From: Capronia americana
Lineage: Eukaryota > Ascomycota > Eurotiomycetes > Chaetothyriales > Herpotrichiellaceae
Reading direction: 5' to 3'
Assembly (NCBI GenBank): GCA_016110215.1
Contig: JADWQD010000015.1
Span: 372,001 to 436,000 of the forward strand
DNA length: 64,000 nucleotides
Shown: positions 35,337 through 44,823 of the stretch, piece by piece
How positions within the stretch are numbered: the first letter of the stretch is position 1
How the letters are laid out: every line of letters starts with the position of its first letter
Program-made: the position numbers and the translations under genes
Notes under the pieces: model-generated
Told to the model about the DNA's origin: nothing
Databases searched by the model: none
What the model saw: the letters and a program-made list of their open reading frames with translations, nothing else

Positions 35337-36495
35337 TCAAGACTTCAGCCCAGGTATCCGTACCGCGGATATCGCCCCTCTCAGCCAGCCATTCATTTCA
35401 GCGAGGAATAGGGTCGCGTCCTTCCACCGCCGTCGGGCCCAATCTTCCACTTTGCGATCCTTGTATCCCTTCACTCTGGCATAGAGGATGAGAAGACAGA
35501 CGAAGCCGGCGTCAACAATGATTTGCCGAACGAGCGCCCATGCTAGCCATTTGACCCAGGTCGATATTCGGTGCAGCATCCGTCTCCGCCGGGATGTGAA
35601 GGTGCCGTCTAATGAGGACGAGGAAAGAAGGTTATTTTGTGACAGTTGTTCACGTAGTGCCGCGACTTCGGTCGACAGATGTCGTAGGTGAGAATCAATG
35701 CGGCTCTTCCAGTCCGGGTCAGAAGAGACAGGCCTCGACGATGAAAGAGGCCCAACCAGAGCGCCGGTGGCGGGATCCACTTCCTCGCCTTCCACTATAT
35801 CCTCGGAATCCCTTTGTGATACAGGTGATAATACCCTGAGTCGATTCGGATCCGAGTTCAATCTACTCAGACTTTCACCTTCTCCTGCAGTGCTTTGACC
35901 GGGAGGTATACTCCCAAAGCTGGTCATCTGTTTCAGGCCGGCGCGCTCTAGCCGACGGGTTGGTGAGTCTGCGTCTTCATCCTCTGAGCTGCCGCTCTGG
36001 CTCTTGATTTGATTCCAGACGAACTCCAATTCCGCCACCAGTTCGCGTGATTCTTGTGTACCGCTGGCGTATTCCTTCATCGTCTCTATCAGGGTGCTGA
36101 TGTACCGTCGTTTGGCTTCCGTGCGGCTCATGCCGGCGCAAGCGTGCCAGGCGTCCCATTTCTCTATTTCTGCCTCGGCTTCTCGTACCCTCAGATCTCG
36201 GGAGGCATATCGGTGGACATTATTTGATTTTGAGTTGTTCGGATCTGGAGAGACAGAGGGTAGCGTCGGTCGAGGGAGGATAGACTCCACATCCCCTTCC
36301 ATAGACTGTTTGTATAGGCCATAGAGGCGTAGGCGGGCTGAAGGAGGTGGCCGCGAGGAGCCCGTGCGTGGTAATCGTCGGACTGTGGCTAGGGCGTGGA
36401 CAAACACGCGGTCTATGTCGGAAAGTGTCAGAACTGACAGATCCTAGTAAAGGTCCGCAAGGGGAGGCCAGCTACATACCCACGGAGTCCGACAT
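35337..36495 (-). CDS. Acyl-CoA-binding protein with C-terminal anchor (Atg37/ACBD5-like)
   Basis: A 16-nt first coding exon (36495-36480) is joined by a 67-bp intron (GTATGT..CGACATAG) to 36412-35337, giving 363 aa that begin MSDSVDRVFVHALATVRRLP. Residues about 8-115 form the acyl-CoA-binding fold: 'LRLYGLYKQSMEGDV', 'KWDAWHACAGMSRTEAKRRYI'. There is a longer-than-usual loop between helices two and three. A Ser/acidic linker and a short coiled coil ('HLRHLSTEVAALREQLSQ') follow. A hydrophobic segment ('IIVDAGFVCLLILYARV') near residue 315 serves as a tail anchor. This layout is that of Atg37/ACBD5, peroxisomal tethers that bind acyl-CoA and act in pexophagy; location here is inferred from architecture only. 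Confidence 0.9.
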
Positions 36496-36952
36496 GGCGC
36501 TTGTTGCGCCCTCACCCTAACAGGCTGTCTATCCAGATATCGTCCTAGGTCGATCTCAACGCATGGGAGGCATAGATATCCTCACTAGATCTCTGCCGAA
36601 AATGAGGTGCGGAGAAGGCGGAAATCCAAGAGTCGCGTGAGATGTTGAGGCAATTGCGAAATGAGGTTGGGAAGAGGGAATTATCGATGCGTTGGAGCTG
36701 GAGTCGCTGACAGGTTCTAATCCTTCCAATAGTAGATTTTAAAATATATTAAAGGTGATACCCAGCTGAGTGAGTGTGAGGGACGGGAAAGTGACAGGCT
36801 GTATCGCATCGAAGGCATTTGATGATTGATTGACATGGCAGATGTCGCACCTCGGCCTAGAGAAATACTCCGAAGCACCTATACACGAGACGCAGACCCA
36901 GATCCACATCCACGGTTCCTTCACCCTCACCTCACACTCAACTCACCATCAT
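36496..36952. other. Intergenic
   Basis: Short space between two minus-strand genes. It holds the promoter of the acyl-CoA-binding gene and the 3' flank of the DUF2237 gene. Nothing else is supported. Confidence 0.5.
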
Positions 36953-37531
36953 TTATCCTCCAGTCCTCTGAGGTTGCGACTGGCCCTTCAAGTCACTTGA
37001 CTCCTTTGCAACGCCATGTGAAGGCTGCTCCGGGTCTACATGGGCGCCTTGTCTGTTTCTGGTCCCCTCATGCGCAGCTTCTCCACCAGTAGCATACTTG
37101 CTCAAATCCCCATACTTCACTTCCTTCAAAGCGGCCTCGTGGGAAGCATGCAGAGCCACCTTTGGCACCGCCGATTGTGATATCTGCCCCTTTTGCGCAG
37201 CGTCAAAGGCTTCTTTCCATCGGTGAGCGCAGAGACACCACTTCATTCCGTCTTTGACACCCGCATCTCTCAAGTTGTTCCCTTTTGAATTCGTGAAATC
37301 CAGGAACTCTTTGTTTACCGTGGCGGCTATCGAGTGATTGCCCTTGTCTTCGGGACCTGTCCTGCAGTATCCGTCGCGGTAAAAACCGACCGGAGGATCC
37401 TTCGAGTGGATGCCCAGCGGGCCACCGGCCACTGATGCGGGTTAGCGATTTCGACGGGCACAGAAAAGATGACTCCCACCGCTTTTGTTCTTCATCATCT
37501 CCTTGGTCGAGCTCGCCGGTGTTGTGGCCAT
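36953..37531 (-). CDS. DUF2237 family protein
   Basis: Two exons (37531-37480 and 37431-36953; a 48-bp intron with GTGGGA, CTAAC and ATCAG) encode 176 aa starting MATTPASSTKEMMKNKSVAGG. The core is a clear DUF2237 domain: 'GFYRDGYCRTGPEDKGNH', 'VNKEFLDFTNSKGNNL' and 'KWCLCAHRWKEAF', with 'ALHASHEAALKEV' near its end. The family is common in bacteria and found in some fungi; it has two invariant Cys clusters and no known activity. The fungal protein has an extra 40-residue polar tail after 'GDLSKYATGGEAAHEG'. Choosing the exon-1 frame by the splice phase gives the Met start at 37531; the other frame of exon 1 would not rejoin the domain. Confidence 0.9.
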
Positions 37532-38479
37532 CTTTGGTGACTGTGTCCGGACTTTGGACACCGTCTGTCTCAAATTTGCAAGCAGGAGGTCGGCAATCTG
37601 GGTAGCAAGATATGGTCAATGTGCAAGTATCAGAGTCACTGCAGAAGAAACCGTCGGCGAAGCGCCTTAAAAAGCTCTCGGAGCTTGCCAGTCAATTTTG
37701 GCTGGGGCAACAGTGAATCGTCGAGTTACGATATCATGACGTTTTCCGGGTTCTTACATCACCACCGGTTGAAAATGTATCTGTCCCTTCACAGTTGATG
37801 GGCTAAAATCTGGCTCCCGTCAACCTTCGGTTTGTCGAAGCTCAAATCTCGCGTGGAACACAACATTCCCACGCCTCTCAGGCGAAAGAAGCACGCAACA
37901 CGTTCTGTGCTGCATGCGACGCGTCGTGTCCCAATGTCGGATACGCGTCGATAAGATAATCATCGGAGCGTTCAAGCCGTCTAGACGGAAATTGAGTCCG
38001 GCCGGAGCTGTCGCCCCCCGACTCTTTTTCTTCCAGCCACAACCCCTTGTGATGGCCGTCCACGGCGTCCAACTTCACCACCCTTCCGTATCCAGGGTCG
38101 TCCACGTTGCAATATACTGTATATAGAATTTCCCAAATCCACATACGCGCAGGATTGATCAGCTTCTCTCCGGAGTCAGCATCTTCTCCCCGTCCTCGAT
38201 GCCGCCTTTTCACCTCGGTAAGGTCTCCGCATATGCGGAACATCACCGCGGGGAGATGGACGAGCTACCAGCAAGCCCCAGTAGCTGTCGATCGGATATA
38301 CCACTAAAATCCAGTTTAGATCCTTTTGTAACTGTGAGATTTATTCCAAGCCGCCCATCTGCGTTTGTTACCCGGCCATTCAAGACTGCTTTGTGAGATG
38401 AGCGGCTTCGTTCCACCTCACCAAGACCAGAGCTCGGTGGCGTCTGTCTCCAAGCAGAAGCATTAAGGTGTAAATTGCA
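37532..38479. other. Divergent intergenic region
   Basis: Promoter region shared by the DUF2237 gene (minus) and the MFS transporter (plus). Small open frames on both strands lack support. No RNA gene seen. Confidence 0.5.
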
Positions 38480-40183
38480 ATGCATCAAGGCCATACGCCA
38501 CCCGCGAATGATGCGGCATCGGACAAGAATGTTATGATACCGCTAGCCGAAGATGGCGCCTTGGAGGTGACAGCCCAGAATGTCGAGGAGGAGGCTGAAG
38601 TGCCAATCTCGAAACGAGTACCAGGGTCACCCGAGGCAGACGACATCGAATACCGCTACTTGACGTTCGAAACAGACGTCCCGGTGACGCCAGTCGTCCC
38701 ACCCGATAGCAAGGCCGAGTTGCCACCATGCCCGAACCTCAAAGACTACGACAACCCTCTGACATGGTCGCTGACGCGGAAGAAACTCATGACATATCTA
38801 TCCTGCTCGGTGAACATCGCAGCTGCATATTCGGCCGGGTCTTACGCCTCGCCAACAGTTCAACTGACGGAGAAATGGGGCATCTCTGCTGTGGCGTACA
38901 AGGTTGGCATCACCATCTTCACAGTAGGCTTCGGAGTTGCGCCGATGATACTCGCGCCGTTCTCGGAGATCAATGGCAGAAGACCTGTTTTCGTTGCCAC
39001 AGGCCTCCTTTTCGTTATATGTCAGATATGCTGTGCAGTGACGGAATCATTCGCAGGCATGTTGTTGGCCAGATTCTTCCTCGGCGTCGGGGGATCTACC
39101 TTTTCAACCATGGTTGGTGGCATTCTGGCGGATATCTGGGTTACCGCGGATCGGAACTGGGCAATGGTGCTCTTCACAGGCGCCACTCTCTTCGGGACCG
39201 GTCTCGGTCCATTGGTGAGCGGCTTCGTTGCACAACGCCTCCTGTGGCGGTGGGTATTCTGGATCCAGGTCATGACCAGTGGCTCGTTGGTCGCGTTGGT
39301 GACGCTGTTCTTCAAGGAGACACGCGGCAGCATAATCCTGAGTCGCAAGGCAAAGATGCTGAACAAGTGGTATGAGAAGCTTGAAGAAGCTGGAGCCCTG
39401 GGCATGGAGGTGGACAGCACAGACCCTGAGAAAGCAATGAACAGAACATGCCGCATCCGTTGGAAGGTCCAAGCAGACGAAGAGAGGGCCTCGCTGGGCA
39501 CGATGATCGTCGTCTCTCTCTACAGGCCGATAACGATGCTGTTCACCGAGCCTGTGGTTTTCTGGTTCAGTCTGTGGATTGCGTTCTCGTGGGCCGTGCT
39601 CTATCTACAGTTCGGATCCATCCCCCTTGTGTTCGAAGTCAACTATGGATTTTCTCTTGAGCAGACTGGACTGGTATTCACGTCAATGTGCGTCGGAGCT
39701 ATCATATCCACCATCCTGAGCATCTGGCAGGAAAGATGGGCTGCTCGGCATTACCCTGCCAAGGTCAACGGCAGCCCGGAGGGACGGCTCATGTTTACCT
39801 GCATCGAATCGGCGCTTATGCCTATCGGATTGTTCTGGTTCGGCTGGACATGCTATTCGTCTGTCCACTGGATTGTTCCAACCATAGCTGTGGGAGTGGC
39901 AACCATGGGCATCTTCAGCATCTTCCTGGCAACCTTCAACTATACCGCGGATTGCTATCACATCTACGCCAGCTCGGCGCTAGCTGCCTCGGGGCTCTGC
40001 CGGAACTTGCTAGGCGGCTCCTTCCCGCTGGTAACGAATCAGTTGTTCACGAACTTGGGGTTCCAAGCTGCAAGCAGTCTGCTGGGTGGCATTGGTCTAG
40101 CTTTGACCCTGGTACCTTGGGTGCTAGTGCTTTACGGACCGAGGATCCGAGCTCGGAGCAAGATTGCGAGCTCTTTTACATAA
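38480..40183 (+). CDS. MFS transporter, DHA1 family (12 TM)
   Basis: Intronless, 567 aa. A polar N-terminal tail of about 90 residues ends in 'DYDNPLTWSLTRKKLMTYLS', the usual lead into TM1 of fungal DHA1 drug:H+ antiporters. Motif A reads 'FSEINGRRPVFV' and motif C-like 'GTGLGPLVSGF' follows in TM5. A central cytosolic loop after 'KETRGSIILSRKAKMLNKW' separates two six-helix halves. Helices continue to 'LGGIGLALTLVPWVLVLYGPRI' at the end. This group (Flr1/Tpo1/Qdr-like, polyamine and drug exporters) moves small molecules out of the cell against protons at the plasma membrane. The substrate cannot be read from sequence. The neighbours give no pathway hint. Confidence 0.93.
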   Translation: MHQGHTPPANDAASDKNVMIPLAEDGALEVTAQNVEEEAEVPISKRVPGSPEADDIEYRYLTFETDVPVTPVVPPDSKAELPPCPNLKDYDNPLTWSLTRKKLMTYLSCSVNIAAAYSAGSYASPTVQLTEKWGISAVAYKVGITIFTVGFGVAPMILAPFSEINGRRPVFVATGLLFVICQICCAVTESFAGMLLARFFLGVGGSTFSTMVGGILADIWVTADRNWAMVLFTGATLFGTGLGPLVSGFVAQRLLWRWVFWIQVMTSGSLVALVTLFFKETRGSIILSRKAKMLNKWYEKLEEAGALGMEVDSTDPEKAMNRTCRIRWKVQADEERASLGTMIVVSLYRPITMLFTEPVVFWFSLWIAFSWAVLYLQFGSIPLVFEVNYGFSLEQTGLVFTSMCVGAIISTILSIWQERWAARHYPAKVNGSPEGRLMFTCIESALMPIGLFWFGWTCYSSVHWIVPTIAVGVATMGIFSIFLATFNYTADCYHIYASSALAASGLCRNLLGGSFPLVTNQLFTNLGFQAASSLLGGIGLALTLVPWVLVLYGPRIRARSKIASSFT

Positions 40184-41400
40184 GGACGGGAGCCTTGAAT
40201 GATGGCCATCACTTGAGCGCATCGCGCCTTGTATTGCACTCCGCCAATGAGCATCAAGTCTTTCTATGAGTTCTGGTGGTAGGATGAGCGGGAAGGTTAC
40301 TTAATGTTTGTGAAGAGCGATAACACCCTTTAACGGGCCTTACTTTACTAAGGGATCTCTTAGCGGGAGGTGAAGGGATAGACAGCCTATAATCTTCCAG
40401 CACATATTCTGGAAGCAAAAAAGAATTCAGGAGGGCCGACAAACGACAAAAACTCTACTGCAACCTCTTCTGTGAAGAAGTTGCTTCGAGTTTTCAATGA
40501 GAGATCATCACTCTTTGATTGGGCTATATCCGGTTCTGGCGAACCAGCCGGACTACTCCCTATCTCACGGCATCAGTTTGATGCCGCCGATTTGACTATT
40601 CCTGTCAAGTAGGCAAACGGACTATAATTTTATACGTCGAACGGTACCGATACGGATGTTGGCGAGATTTCTGTCGGCGGTGCTGATGTTGGCAAGATTG
40701 TTGTCGGCGGGATTCGAACTGGTGGTTGTCGACACAACTCGTCACTGGTACGCCTGCTAGCCGGTGCTAGTTTGTTCTCAACCAGCGAGGAAATTGTGAG
40801 AAGATATTTGGCGGACAAAATATATCACAGCTGTCACCGACCATGTCATGTGATCTGGGAACGAGGCTGTGAAGATCAGCCTTCTGACTCGAAGGGACTC
40901 AGTGAGTGGGATGCTGGGCTTTCACTGCGCCTCAACCTTCATTCAAATGTCGCCTCTAAATGAGTTTCTCCCCCACGACGCGACGCAGTCGATGACAAAA
41001 GGTTCTGTTCCCCGAAAAAAGGAGACTACCTGGAGCAGGTCCAGTTCATCGGCCTCAACGGAACGCACGAAGTCATGTCAACAGCTGCGGATCACGGCCA
41101 TGGCTGGAGTGAGCGCTCTTGGATCTACAGGGGCTCACACTCTATCACTCAGAGGCCAAGGCGATGGGGATATCTCACTCCCCACGAGCCCCGGGATACA
41201 CTGTTGGACCAATCCGACCGCCCGCACCCAGGTCACTGAGATGTGCCAAAGCTGGAGGTCACCGACATGGCCACAGCAAACGCCGCAGAGAGGATAAAGC
41301 CCGTTTCGAGCTCGGGATCTGTAACCCTCTTCCACTCTTTCTTCCATACACCGAGAACCTACCTGAAAAAGAAAAGACACATCGAACGAAGTACTTCATA
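40184..41400. other. Intergenic
   Basis: 3' flank of the MFS gene and promoter of the Arg-rich ORF. Two imperfect tandem copies of a ~28-bp unit (GATGTTGGCRAGATT..TGTCGGCGG) lie at about 40657-40712. A tRNA-like GATTCGAAC word at 40709 has no pairing arm around it. No gene recognised. Confidence 0.5.
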
Positions 41401-42189
41401 ATGCCTCGCAGCAACTCAAGCGGCAGATCCTATGCCAGACTGCGAAGTCGTGGACACCGGGGCCGGCGACCCAGGGACTGGGGGGTTGGTTCGAGCATCG
41501 GCGCCTTCTCAAGACGAACAAGCCCGTTCCACGATCGGCGAACCAATCTGTCTCACGATATTACCGACCGTGGCCGCGACCTCGACAGGCACCACCACAA
41601 CAGCTTATTCGGCGGCCCCCACGGCGGACGGTACGGATGGTCATCCTTCAACGACAGCGGCGAATTCTACCCACCAACGCGCATCCCCCGAGACTCCTTC
41701 CACGACAGACGACTGCGAGGACGGCTCGCCGATTGCCGCGGGGACGACTCTGATGCCGAGGAACTGTGGAATCGTACCTTTCCTCGCTACCAGTACCGCG
41801 AGAGCGAGGTGGACTACAGCTACCCGATCCGCCGCAGCAATGCGGACGCCGTGCGTGATATCGTGTGGGAAGGCCGGATAGATGAGAGCCGCCGCAGGGA
41901 GGGGAGACGCGAAGCACGATCGCACTACCGTAACCTGAGCGCCATCGATGGCGACTACGAGGACGAGGAGTCCGGCTGGCCCGAAGGATATCGCGACCGG
42001 CGCGAGAGGGAACGGTCTGCAAGGCGGGGCTGGCAGAGTCTTAATCCTACCCGACGTACCTTCGCCACGGAATACAACCTCGACGTCTTGGAGCGGGATT
42101 GGTTGAATCGGCGCCGCGAGCACGCAAATCCAGCCTCCGACGAATCCAGCGAGGGACCCAGAATGCGACAGCGGAGACGCCTGAATTGA
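41401..42189 (+). CDS. Arg-rich hypothetical protein
   Basis: Uninterrupted ATG frame of 262 codons. The product is very rich in Arg, Ser, Asp and Gly, with many RR, RDR and RRE steps ('RLRSRGHRGRRPRDWG', 'YRDRRERERSARRGW') and no membrane segment, signal peptide or known domain. Such composition is seen in RNA-binding and splicing-associated disordered proteins, but there is no RRM or RGG array. Highly GC-rich coding DNA keeps other frames open too (an antisense frame of 160 codons), so some caution is needed. The upstream in-frame extension lacks an ATG, so the start is 41401. No family recognised. Confidence 0.6.
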   Translation: MPRSNSSGRSYARLRSRGHRGRRPRDWGVGSSIGAFSRRTSPFHDRRTNLSHDITDRGRDLDRHHHNSLFGGPHGGRYGWSSFNDSGEFYPPTRIPRDSFHDRRLRGRLADCRGDDSDAEELWNRTFPRYQYRESEVDYSYPIRRSNADAVRDIVWEGRIDESRRREGRREARSHYRNLSAIDGDYEDEESGWPEGYRDRRERERSARRGWQSLNPTRRTFATEYNLDVLERDWLNRRREHANPASDESSEGPRMRQRRRLN

Positions 42190-43092
42190 CGTGCTGCATA
42201 GCGCTTACATTGTGCACCGTTTCGTCTCCCCTTTGCGCCGACTCGCTTACGTGAAGGAGACTCAGTGGGAAATGCAGAGGTGAGCGAGGAGTTGTGACGA
42301 ACCATGACAATCAGGAGCCACGAAGACAACCGTGCAGTGCTGCGCAGGACGCGGATGGTCAGTCACTCAAAGACTTGCTTACTCGCCTGAGTTGGACCTC
42401 AGCTAGCGGGACGAGCATATTGAAAATGTGTTGCTCACCTGGCTTAGTGTGACCGACACCATACCTACACATACCTACGATACATGAATACATACTTGAA
42501 CACATGAATACATATGGCAACATCACACAAGGACACGCACTTAGACTCACAAGCACGCGCACACGCACAAGATCATGAATACATACATCCTCGTCCACAT
42601 CACACAAGCACGCGCACACGCAAACGCTGACGCTCACGCCAAGTAGTCTCGTCACCAGGATAGATGCGCTAGGTGCACACATGATCCCGTCCACCCTTGC
42701 CAATTTGACTGACTGACTGACCATGACTTCCTTCCCACAGGATCATCATCTCGTCGAGCAGATTTCCAGCGAAGGAGAGTTCCTATTTAAAAGAGGTATT
42801 GAAGAGTGATAGTACTGAATATATCTCTTGAAGTTCTTCCGTCGGCACAAGCGCTGAGCTCGACATACTACTCCTACGAGGTTGGTATCGGTCTGCTTGG
42901 TTCTCACTATGCCCTCTACGAAAGATTCAACTGCATTCTCTCTGCACTCTAGCATGGCCAATCCCCTTTCTCATCCATCCGGTGGAACAGTGCCTGCTGA
43001 TTCAATTTAAGGAATCCTGGCAGGGCTCCCAAGTTCTGAACCTCACGACAGGCGCCCGCACAGATGAAACAGTGTCTCTGACAGCCAACCAT
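42190..43092. other. Intergenic with CA/ACGC-rich low complexity
   Basis: Between about 42450 and 42640 the words CATGAATACATA and CACAAGCACGCGCACACGCA each recur two to three times, forming an imperfect duplicated block. The remainder is unassigned 3' flank of the Arg-rich ORF and of the hydroxyacid dehydrogenase. Confidence 0.55.
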
Positions 43093-44109
43093 CTAATGGT
43101 TCTCGAACGGCAGCCCGGCAGCTTCGCGGGCAATGCCATATATGGCTGCAATCTCGCTGTCTGGACCTTTCTCTGCAATCAACTTGTCAACATATTGCTG
43201 GAGCACTCCAACCATTTTAAGCTCCATATCACATTGGGCGGCAAGGGCTTGGGCGTATGAAGAGTCCTTTTTGGCAAGCTTGGCCGCCCCGAGCAGCTTA
43301 TCCTTGTCACGCCGGTGGTAATTCCCACTGACCATGGCGGCCGAGTATGCGCTGAATGGATTTGCCCCAGGAAAGACGGCCGCGACGAATTGTTGTAGCT
43401 GCTGTGCGCCGAGTCCGGTCTTCTCGGCCAGTACGAGTCCTTCTGACAGCAACGCAGCCGCGTTCAGAACAAACGTGTTGCCGACGATCTTCATCAATGA
43501 AGCCTGGCTGGGAGACTGACCCGAGAAATCAATCACCGCCTTCGCCATCACACCGCTGCAATAAGGTCTAATCATATCGACCGCATCTGTGCTTCCAGCA
43601 ATGGCCATGTTGCACTGAACGGCTTCTGCCATCAGGGGACTGCCAAAGACAGGGCATGCCACAAACTGGGCCCCTTGTACATTGACGAGGTCCGTTTCTT
43701 TCGCGCTCGTGTCTGGGTGTACGGTGCTGCAGTCAACAATCACCTTGCCCTTGACATCAGATTTCAGCACCTTGGACAGGACTGTCATGACGGCGTCATC
43801 GCTTGGTAGACAATAGAAGATGATGTCTGCATTTGCTATGGCGTCGTCAACCGAGCTGGCGCGGGTCACCCGTCCCGTCGCTATCCTCTCACCAGCTTCC
43901 TTCAACGTACTTTCGACTATATCAAATATGACGACCGGCTTGGACAGAGTGGATCTTTCTGCCAGGTTTTTGCACAAAGCCTACATTGTAGAGGAGCCCG
44001 TGTCAGTCAGTCAGGCATATCTGTCAGGTCTCAGTATAGCAGGATCTCAACTCACAGCACCCAGTTTTCCCAGTCCAAGCCAGGCCACCTGAGGATTTAC
44101 CGCGGCCAT
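43093..44109 (-). CDS. NAD(P)-dependent beta-hydroxyacid dehydrogenase (HIBADH family)
   Basis: Two exons (44109-44056, 43980-43093; a 75-bp intron with GTGAGT..CTGAC..TGTAG) encode 313 aa. The Rossmann motif 'VAWLGLGKLGA' at the N-terminus (GxGxxG) is completed at the splice junction. 'FYCLPSDDAVMTV' and 'VIVDCSTVHPDTS' match the substrate-binding DxSTxxP region. 'LMKIVGNTFVLNAAALLSEGL' carries the catalytic Lys of the 3-hydroxyisobutyrate dehydrogenase/6PGDH superfamily. It should reversibly oxidise a beta-hydroxyacid (3-hydroxyisobutyrate, tartronate semialdehyde reduction, or similar). It has no mitochondrial presequence. It is divergent from the DHA1 transporter across a 714-bp promoter and opens the alternating-strand cluster on the right. 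The exact substrate is not deducible. Confidence 0.9.
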
Positions 44110-44823
44110 TCTCTACAAGGCCAAGAGCACATTGGCATGCACTCACCGGCGACCCTCACGGATAAGATATGCAGATACCTCTCAGCCTAGCGTGACCCCC
44201 TTAATTGTCCCGGTCAAAATTCTTGTGGAGCCTTCATTTCACCGACACACTGGAAAGCATCCAGGTGCTCAAACGTACCTGGTCACCGGATTTTCCTGCA
44301 ACCGCACAGTTCGGTCTCGGCATCGACCCGAAACTCTGTCAACCGGCCCGGGAGCCATTGCCGAAGCAGAGATCCTTTTCCACGACCACCAAGAAATTTA
44401 GCGACTTCGTCGTGTCCTTAGTCGAGTGGAGCCCGAATAATGGCCTTCCTTGGTCTTGCAATGTGAATGGGCTAGTTGGTTGACCTGACCTCTGGGGCCC
44501 CGCGTTCAGATCAGGGAGGCCCGGGGCCTCCTCTTGAGATCAACTGTCCCAAACATACATTCCAGCCTTGAATTTGTCAAGTGAAGTTCTGGGCATCATG
44601 TGGAAGTACACACCACGTATGTTGAGACAGCCGTGTTCGGTTGCCGCTGAATCTGGGACACTCGGCAACGAAATCCAAGTTCCAGCCCGTCTAGATCTGA
44701 ACCACATCGCAAGAGTCTATACTGGGATATATAATACGGAATCTGGCAGGTTTTGCAGAACTCCCGGGGCCATCACACGTCTATCTGTCCAGAATTTTCA
44801 AGCCGACTCTATCTTCTCTGCGA
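44110..44823. promoter_or_regulatory. Bidirectional promoter A (HIBADH / MFS)
   Basis: 714 bp between two divergent starts. It holds several CGG/CCG triplets, including CGGTTGCCG, and the word CCGTGTTCGG at 44631-44640 that recurs in promoters B and, less one base, E. Role as a shared promoter follows from gene layout. Confidence 0.55.

Noticed and set aside
40695..40730. GGGATTCGAAC word resembling a reverse-strand tRNA T-arm
   Set aside because: No pairing stem around the loop and no cloverleaf; it belongs to an imperfect local repeat.
42047..42329. Minus-strand ORFs over the Arg-rich gene
   Set aside because: Overlapping frames kept open by high GC; they lack starts or domains.
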